Part shown: piece by piece, positions 15,032-22,300 of the stretch
Layout of the letters: every line of letters starts with the position of its first letter
Position numbering within the stretch: the first letter of the stretch is position 1
Assembly (NCBI GenBank): GCA_964466385.1
Contig: CAYXNM010000026.1
Span: forward strand, 1-23,992
DNA: 23,992 nucleotides
DNA from: UBA5972 sp964466385
Lineage (GTDB): Bacteria > Pseudomonadota > Alphaproteobacteria > Rhodobacterales > Rhodobacteraceae
Direction: 5' to 3'
Notes under the pieces: model-generated
Seen by the model: only the letters and a program-made list of their open reading frames with translations
Told to the model about the DNA's origin: nothing
Databases searched by the model: none
Made by a program: the position numbers and the translations under genes

Positions 15032-16486
15032 TCACAAGCTGTTGCCAATCCGCCGGATTCCCTCGGGTATTTTTTCGTGTGAAATCGAGGAATAGGCCAA
15101 CCGGAAAAAGTTCTTCGGCCCGTTTTGATTGTCAAAGAACGGGTCGCCCGGCTCGATCAAAACGCCGGTCTCGCGCAGCCTGAAGGCCAGTTTCGCGGTG
15201 TCAACGCCCTTTGGGGCCTCGACCCAGAAACTCGACCCCCCAAATCCGGCGCTGCCCGCAACGTGCAAGGGCGTATCCCTGAGAGCCCTGGCCATGACCT
15301 TGCGGCGCTGGTGAAACGCATTGCGCATTTGCCTGACCATGGCGTCGTAATGGCCGCGCGCCAGAAAATAGGCCGTCGTTCGCTGGATATGGCCCGGAGG
15401 ATGCCGCAAGATCGCCGTTCGCAGGGCGCGGGCCTGTCTGATGAACGGCTCCGAGCCGACCAGATACCCAAGACGCAGCCCGGGAAACAGCGATTTGGAG
15501 AAACTGCCCACATAGATCACCCGCCCGTCCGCATCAAGCGACTTCAGCGCGGGCGTGGGTGCCTTGAGGAAGCTCATTTCAAACTCGTAATCGTCCTCGA
15601 TCACCAGAAAATCCCGTTCGCGCGCCAGCCGCAGAATTTCGTGCCGTCGTTCCACGGGCATGGTTACCGTTGTCGGGCACTGATGGCTGGGGGTGGTAAA
15701 GACGACGTCAGGCGCGTCTGGCAACATGTCGGGCGGCAATCCGTCCTCGTCAACCGCGATCGGAATATTGTTGCTGCCCATGTGGCGCAGGATATCGCGC
15801 AAGCCGGGATAACCGGGATCCTCAAAAGCGACGTTGCGTCCCGGTCCCAGCAAGATTTGCGCGATCATCCAAAGCGCGTTTTGCGCGCCGACGGTGACCA
15901 GTATTTGTTCCGGCCGCGCAAGAATGCCGCGCCTTGGCAGGGTATGGCGTGAAATGAAGCTGAGCAGTTCCGGGTCGTCACGCTCCGCATAATCCGACGT
16001 CAGGCTGTCAAAATCCTTTCGTCCCAATGCCTGATGGGCGCACAATCGCCAGTTGGACTGGTGAAACAGGTCGGGGTCGGCCTGACCGTAGATGAACGGA
16101 TAGGGAAAACTGCGCCAGTCGAGCTGTTTTTCCACCAGTTTCGTGCCGGTGAAACTGCGCCTGATGAAACGCGTCCAGTCCACATGTTCACTGTCAGGTC
16201 GCTGCTTGATGCCCGGCAACCGCGAAACCGGCGCGGTTTGGGAAACAAAATACCCGGATCGGCCCGCCGATGTCAGATAGTCGTCGGCGACCAGTTCGTT
16301 ATAAGCCAGCGTGACCGTGATGCGCGAAATCCCCAGATGCACGGCAAGTCTGCGTGTCGAGGGCAGTTTTTCGCGGGGCAGGAAACGGCCCGACAAAATG
16401 GCCGAAGCAACGATTTGCTGAAGCTGTGTCTGCAGCGTTCCCTGAAATCCGGGGTCCAGAAAGAATGTGTCTTCACCGATTGCCAT
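15032..16486 (-). CDS. tauR: TauR: MocR/GntR-aminotransferase fusion activator of sulfonate genes
   Basis: This is a 484-residue MocR-type regulator. Residues about 15-80 are a GntR winged helix (LPSTRRLAVHLGISRITVTLAYNELVADDYL). Residues about 120-480 are a fold type I aminotransferase domain with the PLP-binding lysine Lys331 in YVGSFSKSLFPGLRLGYLVG, used to sense rather than transaminate. It lies directly upstream of xsc-pta on the same strand, and paired CTGGAC sites separate it from xsc. Regulation by taurine is the known role of TauR. Other MocR proteins (PdxR, GabR) look alike, so the name rests on the context and boxes. The start at 16486 is the first good ATG. Confidence 0.9.
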   Translation of the reverse strand: MAIGEDTFFLDPGFQGTLQTQLQQIVASAILSGRFLPREKLPSTRRLAVHLGISRITVTLAYNELVADDYLTSAGRSGYFVSQTAPVSRLPGIKQRPDSEHVDWTRFIRRSFTGTKLVEKQLDWRSFPYPFIYGQADPDLFHQSNWRLCAHQALGRKDFDSLTSDYAERDDPELLSFISRHTLPRRGILARPEQILVTVGAQNALWMIAQILLGPGRNVAFEDPGYPGLRDILRHMGSNNIPIAVDEDGLPPDMLPDAPDVVFTTPSHQCPTTVTMPVERRHEILRLARERDFLVIEDDYEFEMSFLKAPTPALKSLDADGRVIYVGSFSKSLFPGLRLGYLVGSEPFIRQARALRTAILRHPPGHIQRTTAYFLARGHYDAMVRQMRNAFHQRRKVMARALRDTPLHVAGSAGFGGSSFWVEAPKGVDTAKLAFRLRETGVLIEPGDPFFDNQNGPKNFFRLAYSSISHEKIPEGIRRIGNSL

Positions 16487-16499
16487 GGCGCGCTCCGAT

Positions 16500-16508
16500 C
16501 TGGACTTA
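16500..16508 (+). promoter_or_regulatory. single TauR-box-like site upstream of tauR
   Basis: CTGGACTTA on the plus strand lies 14 bp upstream of the tauR start codon. It matches the pair before xsc but is in the opposite orientation relative to transcription. It may mediate autoregulation. A lone half-site is weak evidence. Confidence 0.4.
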
Positions 16509-16582
16509 TCCTAACGTGTGAATCCAAACTTCGCATCATTGATGTCCTTTGCACGCCGGATTGCCTGCAATCCGGTTCCCGC

Positions 16583-16667
16583 CCGCCTCTCGGCGGTTGG
16601 CATCGCCAAGCGCCTGTCGGCAACACATCACGCTTTGCGTGATGTGTGAGAGACCGCCCCCAGGGCG
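16583..16667. repeat. array of four short perfect hairpins
   Basis: In 85 bp there are four perfect inverted repeats: CCGCC/GGCGG (16583-16596), TTGGC/GCCAA (16597-16609), the 11-bp ACACATCACGC/GCGTGATGTGT with a TTT loop (16622-16646), and CCGCCC/GGGCGG (16653-16667). No T-run follows, so these are not ordinary intrinsic terminators. The compact layout resembles a REP/BIME-like intergenic element or a structured RNA. Confidence 0.7.
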
Positions 16668-16855
16668 GGCGCGAAATGTCACAACGTTTCAATGCTTTGC
16701 AACGTCTGCCTGTCAAAGAAAGGGCTTTGCAGGCCTCACCCAGCCTCCTCCCTCGGCGTCGGGCGCGAACCTTACGGTTTCCCTTGTTTCACTGATGCGA
16801 ACTTTGAGTCAACGATCTTAGCGCGTGATCTGGCGCCAAGAAAGCCGCGACAGGT

Positions 16856-17536
16856 TCAGAGACGCAGAAAATTCGAGCGCCCTTCCTCATTGAAAAAGAA
16901 GGGAACGCGGGCATTGCGGTCGGGTTTCCTGAGGTCGGCTTCGACCTCGGCCAGCGCGACTTCGGTGATGAAGGGCAGATCGAACGCGCGCACATCGGAC
17001 AGCGAAATCCACTGAAGATGGCTCAATTCTTCGCAAGCGCTGGAAAAATCGTCCTTGTCGCCCGCGACCCGGTCGGCATCTACCACGAAAAACCGTGCAT
17101 CAAACCGGCGAGGCCGGCCCGGAGGCGTGATCGCGCGAAACACAAACCGCATGCCTTCGCCGCTGGGCAGGACGCCGCGCTCAAAAAAGCTCCGCCAGTC
17201 CGCCGGCTGGTCCGGGGCCAACGCCCGCGCCCTGTCATCGGGGGTGCCGATCAACAGACCGGTTTCCTCCCAGACTTCACGTATGGCGGCCAGTATTAGT
17301 GGTTCGGCCAGCGATGGATCGGCGCAATCGCGCAAACGCGCCATGCACGCCTCGTCCAGTCCGGCGTCCAGAGGAATGTCGCGGTCACTCGCATCAAGCG
17401 CGCCGCCGGGAAAAACGAATTTGTTGGGCATGAACGCGGCCGATGCGCCGCGCTGCCCCATCAGAACCCTGGGATCGGTGGCCGCGTCCCGAAGCATGAT
17501 GACCGTGGCGGCATTGCGTATCGCTGTCTTTGGCAT
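16856..17536 (-). CDS. NUDIX hydrolase (NUDT19-like, split Nudix box)
   Basis: This is a 226-residue NUDIX-fold hydrolase. The N-terminal part is RNAATVIMLRDA, then PNKFVFPGGALDASD. The catalytic helix is AAIREVWEETGLLIG, carrying the REUXEEXGU half of the Nudix box with its metal-binding glutamates. Roughly 40 residues separate the GG start of the box from this helix, instead of the usual dozen. This insertion is the hallmark of the NUDT19-like subgroup, which hydrolyses CoA or related nucleotides. The ATG at 17536 is chosen because MPKTAIRNAAT begins the domain; an ATG at 17569 adds 11 residues. Neither has a strong ribosome site. It follows the DUF983 gene on the same strand. Confidence 0.85.
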   Translation of the reverse strand: MPKTAIRNAATVIMLRDAATDPRVLMGQRGASAAFMPNKFVFPGGALDASDRDIPLDAGLDEACMARLRDCADPSLAEPLILAAIREVWEETGLLIGTPDDRARALAPDQPADWRSFFERGVLPSGEGMRFVFRAITPPGRPRRFDARFFVVDADRVAGDKDDFSSACEELSHLQWISLSDVRAFDLPFITEVALAEVEADLRKPDRNARVPFFFNEEGRSNFLRL

Positions 17537-17606
17537 GTTGACCCGAAAAGTGTGATTGTTCCCGATCATTAGGCCGGAAACCGAATCATTGTCCAGTTGA
17601 TTGGGC

Positions 17607-18011
17607 TTATCGGTCTTGTCCGCCAAAACCATGCATGCGCTTGGCCCACTGAATGGCGACGAACATTCCCTTGAAGCGTGGCAAAAGAAACAATGCAAGC
17701 GCGGTAAACGCCGCGCCCAGTGAAACGGCCATGTAAACGGGTCGCGGATGGTAATTCAGAAAGATGAAGAGGATGAGCGGCGCGATTACGTGCCCGGATA
17801 CCAGGATCGTCAGATAGGCCGGGCCGTCATCGGCACGCTGATGATGCAGTTCCTCACCGCACACCGCGCACTGGTCCCTGACCTTGAGGTACCCCTGCAT
17901 CACACGCCCCGACCCGCATTTGGGGCATTTCAGCAAAAGACCGCGCAGCATCGCCGGTTTGAGCGGTCGGTCACGCCTCGGATCGTTTGGGATGATATCG
18001 ATATGGTCCAT
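17607..18011 (-). CDS. DUF983 zinc-ribbon membrane protein
   Basis: This is a 134-residue protein of the DUF983 family. The N-terminal half has a zinc-ribbon (LKCPKCGSGRVMQGYLKVRDQCAVCGEE) followed by HHQRADDGPAYLTI, a family signature. Two hydrophobic helices follow (HVIAPLILFIFLNYH and VYMAVSLGAAFTALALFLLP), so it sits in the inner membrane with a short C-terminal tail. The function is unknown in the family. The frame continues upstream, but MDHIDII at 18011, with AGG eight bases ahead, is the only start with family support. It is divergent from the EF-hand gene across 165 bp and precedes the NUDIX gene, possibly in one transcript. Confidence 0.88.
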   Translation of the reverse strand: MDHIDIIPNDPRRDRPLKPAMLRGLLLKCPKCGSGRVMQGYLKVRDQCAVCGEELHHQRADDGPAYLTILVSGHVIAPLILFIFLNYHPRPVYMAVSLGAAFTALALFLLPRFKGMFVAIQWAKRMHGFGGQDR

Positions 18012-18176
18012 CGGCAACCTGATAAGCCTGTCGTTGCCGAATGAAAAGCGGTCTGCGAACCGTTGCGCCGCTATGTCGCAAAAACGTGACCGCCCGACCG
18101 ACGGAAACCGGCGACGGGTGCGTTTGAACTTGTGAAGGCGGCATGAGGCGGCCTGAACACATCGAGGAGATGCAAC

Positions 18177-18668
18177 ATGAACAGAACCACAAGCACCGCA
18201 ATTGTCACCGCCGCCGTTATAGGCGTGCTCGGGATTACGGCGATCGATCCGGCCTTTGCTTACGGCGCCAAGAAAGGCGCGCGCGGGTTCGGCCCGCACC
18301 TGACGTTCACTCAAATGGATGCAGACGGTGACGGGCAGGTGACGACCGGCGAGTTTGCGGCCGTGCGGACCACCCGCTTTGAGGCGCAGGACACCAACGG
18401 CGACGGCCTGCTTTCGCCCGAGGAAATGACGGCGGCGGCGATCGAACGGGCGCGCGCGCGTGCCGCAAAACATATCGAACGTATGCTGAAGAAGAACGAT
18501 GCCGATGGCGATGGCCAGATATCACTGGCGGAACTGCCCGGGCAGGACCGGTCCGAAAAGATATTCAAACACATGGATGCGGATGGCGATGGTGTCATCT
18601 CGGCTGACGAGTTTGCCGCGGCCAGGGAGAAGTTTGCCGAACGCCGGAAGCATCGCCTCAACGAATGA
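18177..18668 (+). CDS. secreted four-EF-hand calcium-binding protein
   Basis: This is a 163-residue protein with a Sec signal peptide (MNRTTSTA, hydrophobic core, cleavage after AFA near residue 28). Four canonical 12-residue EF loops, DxDGDG with a Glu at position 12, lie at 48-59, 72-83, 108-119 and 134-145, arranged as two pairs. Spacing helices are rich in Arg/Ala. It should bind up to four Ca2+ in the periplasm or outside the cell. GGAG sits about 10 bp before the ATG. Downstream, across 82 bp with a strong hairpin, come the sigma factor, anti-sigma factor and periplasmic sensor. It may buffer or report calcium or metals for that system, or simply be a regulon member. The family call is certain and the role is inferred. 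Confidence 0.93.
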   Translation: MNRTTSTAIVTAAVIGVLGITAIDPAFAYGAKKGARGFGPHLTFTQMDADGDGQVTTGEFAAVRTTRFEAQDTNGDGLLSPEEMTAAAIERARARAAKHIERMLKKNDADGDGQISLAELPGQDRSEKIFKHMDADGDGVISADEFAAAREKFAERRKHRLNE

Positions 18669-18683
18669 TCAATGGATCGCGAC

Positions 18684-18712
18684 CCGGCCCGGCCGACAGG
18701 GTGCCGGGCCGG
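18684..18712 (+). terminator. strong GC hairpin between EF-hand and sigma factor genes
   Basis: CCGGCCCGGC (18684-18693) pairs perfectly with GCCGGGCCGG (18703-18712) around a 9-nt loop, followed by GG-free TTTGCCC rather than a T-run. It lies 15 bp after the EF-hand stop. It probably attenuates or processes the transcript so that EF-hand protein exceeds sigma factor. Full termination is unlikely without U's. Confidence 0.6.
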
Positions 18713-18750
18713 TTTGCCCTTTCCGGCAAGACCGGCTACGCAAACGGGTT

Positions 18751-19332
18751 ATGGAAATGCCGCTGGACGCCATGAACGACCTGAGCGACGATGCCCTGCT
18801 GGTTCTCTATGCGAACGGCGACAGGCACGCCGCGCAGGCCCTGACTTTTCGGATGACGCCGATGGCGTATTCGCTGGCCTCCCGGCTGCTCAAAGACCAG
18901 AGCGCGGCCGAGGACGTCACGCAGGAAGCGATGCTCCGCCTTTGGAAAATCGCGCCGGACTGGCGCCAGGGCGAAGCGAAAGTCACCACATGGCTTTACC
19001 GGGTTGTCAGCAATCTCTGCACGGATCGGCTGCGCCGGCGACGCAGCATCGCCCTGGACGAGATCGCCGAACCAACGGACGACACCCCGGGGATCGAAAC
19101 GCGACTGATGGAAAACGACCGTGCCGCCGCGTTGAGCCTGGCGCTTGACGCCTTGCCGGAAAGGCAGCGCAAGGCCGTGGTTCTGCGGCATATCGAGGGC
19201 ATGGCCAACCCGGATATTGCCGATGTGCTCATGATCAGTACCGAGGCCGTCGAAAGCCTTGTTTCAAGGGGAAAACGTTCGCTGAAAGCCATGTTGCTGC
19301 GGCGGAAAAAGGATTTGGGATTGGCAGAATGA
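18751..19332 (+). CDS. ECF-type RNA polymerase sigma factor
   Basis: This is a 193-residue alternative sigma factor. The sigma-2 region (about 20-95) contains LLKDQSAAEDVTQEAMLRLWKIA and WLYRVVSNLCTDRLRRR, the -10 recognition and core-binding parts. The sigma-4 region (about 130-185) contains LDALPERQRKAVVLRHIEGMANPDIADVL with the -35 helix-turn-helix. The domain order and length are typical ECF. Its stop overlaps the next start by four bases (ATGA), so it is coupled to the one-TM protein. It probably transcribes this cluster and envelope or metal-resistance genes. The ATG at 18751 is chosen; ATGs at 18757 and 18772 are possible as the ribosome site is poor. Confidence 0.9.
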   Translation: MEMPLDAMNDLSDDALLVLYANGDRHAAQALTFRMTPMAYSLASRLLKDQSAAEDVTQEAMLRLWKIAPDWRQGEAKVTTWLYRVVSNLCTDRLRRRRSIALDEIAEPTDDTPGIETRLMENDRAAALSLALDALPERQRKAVVLRHIEGMANPDIADVLMISTEAVESLVSRGKRSLKAMLLRRKKDLGLAE

Positions 19333-19712
19333 AAAAACCGTACACACCAGATAAATCCGGGCACGCGGAAGATCTGGAGCCCTTCTTCACCGCGTCGCGC
19401 GAAAACGGACCCGCGCCAACGCAGGGGTTGTTGGATCGTGTCCTGCGGGACGGCGAAAGCCTGCAACCGGAACCCGTCGGTATCATGGCCGCGCAAGATG
19501 GACCAAGGGCAGGGTTTCGGCCTTTCCGGACATCATTTGGCGGGTGGGTGTCGGCAGGCGCGCTGACGGCGTGCCTGTTGATCGGGCTGTCGCTGGGCTA
19601 TATGCCGCCTGAAGGGTTTGTCGCTGTCACCGACGCTTTGCTGAACTCTGCCGGAATTGATACAGACGACGGCGAATACACGACGCTTGACGATCTAGTA
19701 ACGGAGGGGTGA
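19329..19712 (+). CDS. probable one-TM anti-sigma factor
   Basis: This is a 127-residue protein with no family I can name. It has a polar N-terminal cytosolic part (residues 1-70, with an acidic AEDLEPFFTASRE helix and LLDRVLRDGE that could bind sigma), a single hydrophobic helix at about 72-91, and a short periplasmic tail ending TTLDDLVTEG. It is translated from ATGA overlapping the sigma stop, and the periplasmic sensor follows. That position and topology match CnrY-like anti-sigma factors. I infer this from context; no HRxAExC-type zinc motif is present. Confidence 0.7.
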   Translation: MKKPYTPDKSGHAEDLEPFFTASRENGPAPTQGLLDRVLRDGESLQPEPVGIMAAQDGPRAGFRPFRTSFGGWVSAGALTACLLIGLSLGYMPPEGFVAVTDALLNSAGIDTDDGEYTTLDDLVTEG

Positions 19713-19715
19713 CCG

Positions 19716-20201
19716 ATGACAGGCCGCGACGAAAACACGAAACCCTCGGCAACGCGCAAATGGGTGCGATACGCGCTGGTTGCCTCGCTTGGCGTGAATA
19801 TTCTGGTTGCGGGGGTGGTCGGCGGCGCGATCCTGCGCGCCGGGCCGCCGGAACGGTTCCGGCCCGGCAAGGATATCGCGGCCTTTGGATTGCGTCCCTA
19901 TGCGCGCGCGCTGGACGAAGGGGGGCGGAAATCCCTGCGCGAAGCGGTGCGGGCCGGCAGGGGTGACTTTCATGCGGGCCGGCAGGCCATGCGGACCCAT
20001 ATGAGAGACCTGGCAGCCGCGCTGCGGGCGGACCCCTATGACGAAGCCGCGATCGAGGCGGAACTGGCCAAACAGGCCAGAAATGTGTCTGCCAATGTTG
20101 CGTTCGGCCAGCGGTTGTTGCTGACGCAAATTCGCGAGATGTCGGATGATGCACGCCGCGCACTAGCGACGCGTCTGCTGGAACCACCCCGGCGCCGCTA
20201 G
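19716..20201 (+). CDS. periplasmic heavy-metal sensor (CnrX/CpxP-like)
   Basis: This is a 161-residue protein. A short cytosolic start is followed by one hydrophobic anchor at about residues 18-41 (YALVASLGVNILVAGVVGGAIL), and then a helical periplasmic domain of about 110 residues rich in Ala/Arg. Candidate metal ligands include the His residues in DFHAGRQAMRTHMRD. This is the layout of the heavy-metal resistance/CpxP-Spy-CnrX group, which senses metals or misfolded proteins. The GGAGGGG site at 19703-19709 is strong and the gap to the previous gene is 3 bp. It probably releases the anti-sigma factor on signal. The metal is unknown. Confidence 0.8.
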   Translation: MTGRDENTKPSATRKWVRYALVASLGVNILVAGVVGGAILRAGPPERFRPGKDIAAFGLRPYARALDEGGRKSLREAVRAGRGDFHAGRQAMRTHMRDLAAALRADPYDEAAIEAELAKQARNVSANVAFGQRLLLTQIREMSDDARRALATRLLEPPRRR

Positions 20202-20459
20202 GGCGCGAACCGGATTGCAGGCGCAGGGCCGGGGCGCTTTTTGGCGCCTGTTAACCGGCCCGGGCAAACCTCAACGCCCCATTCTGGCCAGAAGCCGCCC
20301 TGCCCACACGCGATGCGGCGGGTCAATCAGTCGGTTCGTTGGTATGATCCGAACTTTGCTTTCACGATACTGGGACCGCGACCATCCAATCTGGCGCAGG
20401 TGGTTCCGCGGGGCCGTGCACTTGACCATGGGCCGAACATCAAACCGGCGGAACCGGGC
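20202..20459. terminator. convergent intergenic region with a stem-loop
   Basis: These 258 bp separate the sensor operon and pleD, which converge. CAGGCGC (20218-20224) pairs with GCGCCTG (20244-20250), the loop holding a GGGGCGCTTTTT segment, 17 bp after the operon stop. It is the likely operon terminator. Small open frames here are without support. Confidence 0.45.
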
Positions 20460-21848
20460 TCAGGCGGCGGAATGAAAGAGGGTCACGGTGTTGCGCCCTT
20501 CGGATTTTGAGGCGTAAAGCGCACGGTCGGCTTCCTCGATCAGGGCCTCGACCTCGTTCTTGCCGGGATCGCCAAGCGTGACACCGATGCTGACCGTGAT
20601 GCGCAGGTTTTCGTCATTGACACCGCAATAAAAACGCGTTTCCTCGATCGCTCTGCGCAGCCGTTCAGAGGCGGCCCGCGCCTGGCCTTCCGTTGTGTCC
20701 GGCATGGCGATCAGAAATTCCTCTCCGCCCAGGCGCGCGACAAGATCAATGTTGCGCATTTTTTCCTGGATGCGGCTTGAGAATTCTTTCAGGACGTTGT
20801 CCCCGGTGGTGTGCCCGTAAACGTCGTTCACGCGCTTGAACTTGTCGATGTCCAGCAGCATCAATGCAAACCCCTTGCCGGTATCGCGCGCGCGTTTGGC
20901 GATTTTCATCAAGTGGCGGCTGGCATACCGACGATTGTAAAGACCGGTCAACGGATCCAGAACGGCCAGACGGAGCGTGTCGGTCACGTTGTTGCGCAAC
21001 CGGTCGGAAATCGATTTCTGCCGACGCTGGCTTTCAAGACGCATGACCAGTTCTTCGGTCGAAACGCCTTCCTCGACAAAATCGCTGGCGCCCAGATCCA
21101 GCCCTTTTGCCGCGATCATCCGGTCGCCTTTGGGAACCACCAGAACGATGACGCTCTGGCGGGTTTCCTGACGGCTGCGCAATTGCGAGACCAGACGAAG
21201 CCCATCCCCGGCCCGCAGAAGATTGGCGTAGACAAGATAAATGTCCGTCGGGTGCGTATCGGTCGTCGGCGCGGGTCGCGCAGGGGTTTCGTGCACCGAC
21301 ACGGACAGACGCGGCATCCCCGCGAGCGCGTCCATCCAGCTTTGGGAAACATGGTTTGGCGGTGCGATCAGGGACAGTTTTGTTTGCGATGGCAGCGTGA
21401 ATTCGTTTGGTTCTTCGGGCGGATAAAGCCCCAGATCACGCGTCGTGCGATCGCGCAGGCGCAACTCATCCATCATGAACTTTGAACGCAGCAGATTGCG
21501 CACCCGCGAAAACAGGGCCAGATCGTCAATCGGTTTGCTGATGAAATCATCCGCCCCCGCGGAAAGCCCCTGCAACCGGTGGGATTCGTCGTTGAGAGCG
21601 GTGACCAGGATCACGGGGATGTGGCAGGTGGCCGGGTCGCTTTTCAGCAACCGACAGGTTTCAAAACCATCCATTCCCGGCATCAGGACATCCAGAAGAA
21701 CAACGTCGGGCTGGGCCTCTTGCGCAATGCGCACCGCATCGCGCCCGTTCTCGGCAAGGAGCACGTCGAAATAGGAGGCGGACAGCTTGGCGTTGAGAAT
21801 CATCCGGTTGGTGGCGACATCGTCCACCACAAGAATGCGTCCTGACAT
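20460..21848 (-). CDS. pleD: PleD-type response regulator diguanylate cyclase
   Basis: This is a 462-residue REC-REC-GGDEF protein. REC1 (1-120) has the acidic pair Asp9/Asp10 and phosphoacceptor Asp53 in VVLLDVLMPGMDG with Lys in SKPID. The second receiver (about 150-290) is degenerate: its acceptor Asp is replaced. The GGDEF domain (about 300-460) carries GGEEF at 374-378, and five residues before it the RxxD inhibitory site (RNID, 365-368) for product feedback. It makes cyclic di-GMP in the cytoplasm, promoting the surface-attached state and, in Caulobacter relatives, polar development. It is divergent from a DUF3572 gene across 123 bp. The ATG at 21848 has AAAGG just ahead. The assignment is secure. 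Confidence 0.95.
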   Translation of the reverse strand: MSGRILVVDDVATNRMILNAKLSASYFDVLLAENGRDAVRIAQEAQPDVVLLDVLMPGMDGFETCRLLKSDPATCHIPVILVTALNDESHRLQGLSAGADDFISKPIDDLALFSRVRNLLRSKFMMDELRLRDRTTRDLGLYPPEEPNEFTLPSQTKLSLIAPPNHVSQSWMDALAGMPRLSVSVHETPARPAPTTDTHPTDIYLVYANLLRAGDGLRLVSQLRSRQETRQSVIVLVVPKGDRMIAAKGLDLGASDFVEEGVSTEELVMRLESQRRQKSISDRLRNNVTDTLRLAVLDPLTGLYNRRYASRHLMKIAKRARDTGKGFALMLLDIDKFKRVNDVYGHTTGDNVLKEFSSRIQEKMRNIDLVARLGGEEFLIAMPDTTEGQARAASERLRRAIEETRFYCGVNDENLRITVSIGVTLGDPGKNEVEALIEEADRALYASKSEGRNTVTLFHSAA

Positions 21849-21971
21849 CCTTTTCCCTTTCCGTTCCGCCGTTTGCCGCTGTAATATTAGGTGCTGCCAA
21901 TCTTCCAGTGATTGATTAAGAAAACCTTTAAGAAAGAACCCGGAAATGAAGGGACAACTCTCGGAGGGATC
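21849..21971. promoter_or_regulatory. divergent promoter region of pleD and DUF3572
   Basis: This 123-bp gap holds TTAAGAAA at 21916-21923 and again at 21928-21935. The two TTAA cores are separated by 8 bp, one more than the TTAA-N7-TTAA of a CtrA site. The arrangement resembles, but does not match, a CtrA operator. GGAGGG lies before the DUF3572 start. Confidence 0.35.
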
Positions 21972-22250
21972 ATGGTCCAGGAACAAGCGGAAATGGTTGG
22001 AATTCAAGCGCTTGGCTGGCTTGCAGGGCAGGAAGAGCGGATGAATCGGTTTCTTGCGATCAGCGGCGTTGACATTAATAATCTTAAACAAAACGCCGCT
22101 GATCCGGAATTCCTGGGGGCGGTCCTTGATTTCGTCTTGTCCGAGGATGCCGCTGTACGCGCGTTTTGCGATGCGTTCGGTCTGAACTACACCGACCCCA
22201 TGGAAGCGCGGCAATCCCTGCCGGGCGGTGCCGTGGTCAACTGGACCTGA
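21972..22250 (+). CDS. DUF3572 family protein
   Basis: This is a 92-residue small acidic protein with the DUF3572 pattern: ALGWLAGQEERMNRFLAISGVDINNL, then FLGAVLDFVLSEDAAVRAFCDAFGL near the C terminus. No signal or membrane segment is visible, so it is cytoplasmic. The function is unknown. It sits divergent from pleD, an arrangement I have seen in several alphaproteobacteria, which suggests a link to c-di-GMP or cell-cycle control. The GGAGGG ribosome site fixes the start at 21972. A longer frame upstream has no support. Confidence 0.85.
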   Translation: MVQEQAEMVGIQALGWLAGQEERMNRFLAISGVDINNLKQNAADPEFLGAVLDFVLSEDAAVRAFCDAFGLNYTDPMEARQSLPGGAVVNWT

Positions 22251-22300
22251 CCGAAAGCGCCGACACCTGCCCGTGGCCGGCGCAGACGACCTTGATGCGC

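Larger units (their letters stand above)
16487..16855. other. gene-free stretch of 369 bp with hairpin array
   Basis: I see no real gene here. It separates the 3' end of the NUDIX gene from the 5' end of tauR. It contains one TauR-box-like site near the tauR start (16500-16508) and four consecutive hairpins at 16583-16667. The rest (about 16670-16855) is featureless to me. Confidence 0.6.

Noticed and set aside
16454..16459. GTCCAG inside the tauR coding region as another TauR box
   Set aside because: It lacks the TTAA extension and lies within coding sequence; a six-base match is expected by chance.
16622..16646. Perfect 11-bp hairpin as an intrinsic terminator of the NUDIX gene
   Set aside because: It is about 210 bp past the stop and has no T-run on the relevant strand, so I list it as part of a repeat array instead.
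20215..20510. Small plus-strand open frames between the sensor gene and pleD
   Set aside because: There is no ribosome site or recognisable domain, and they overlap the pleD 3' end antisense.
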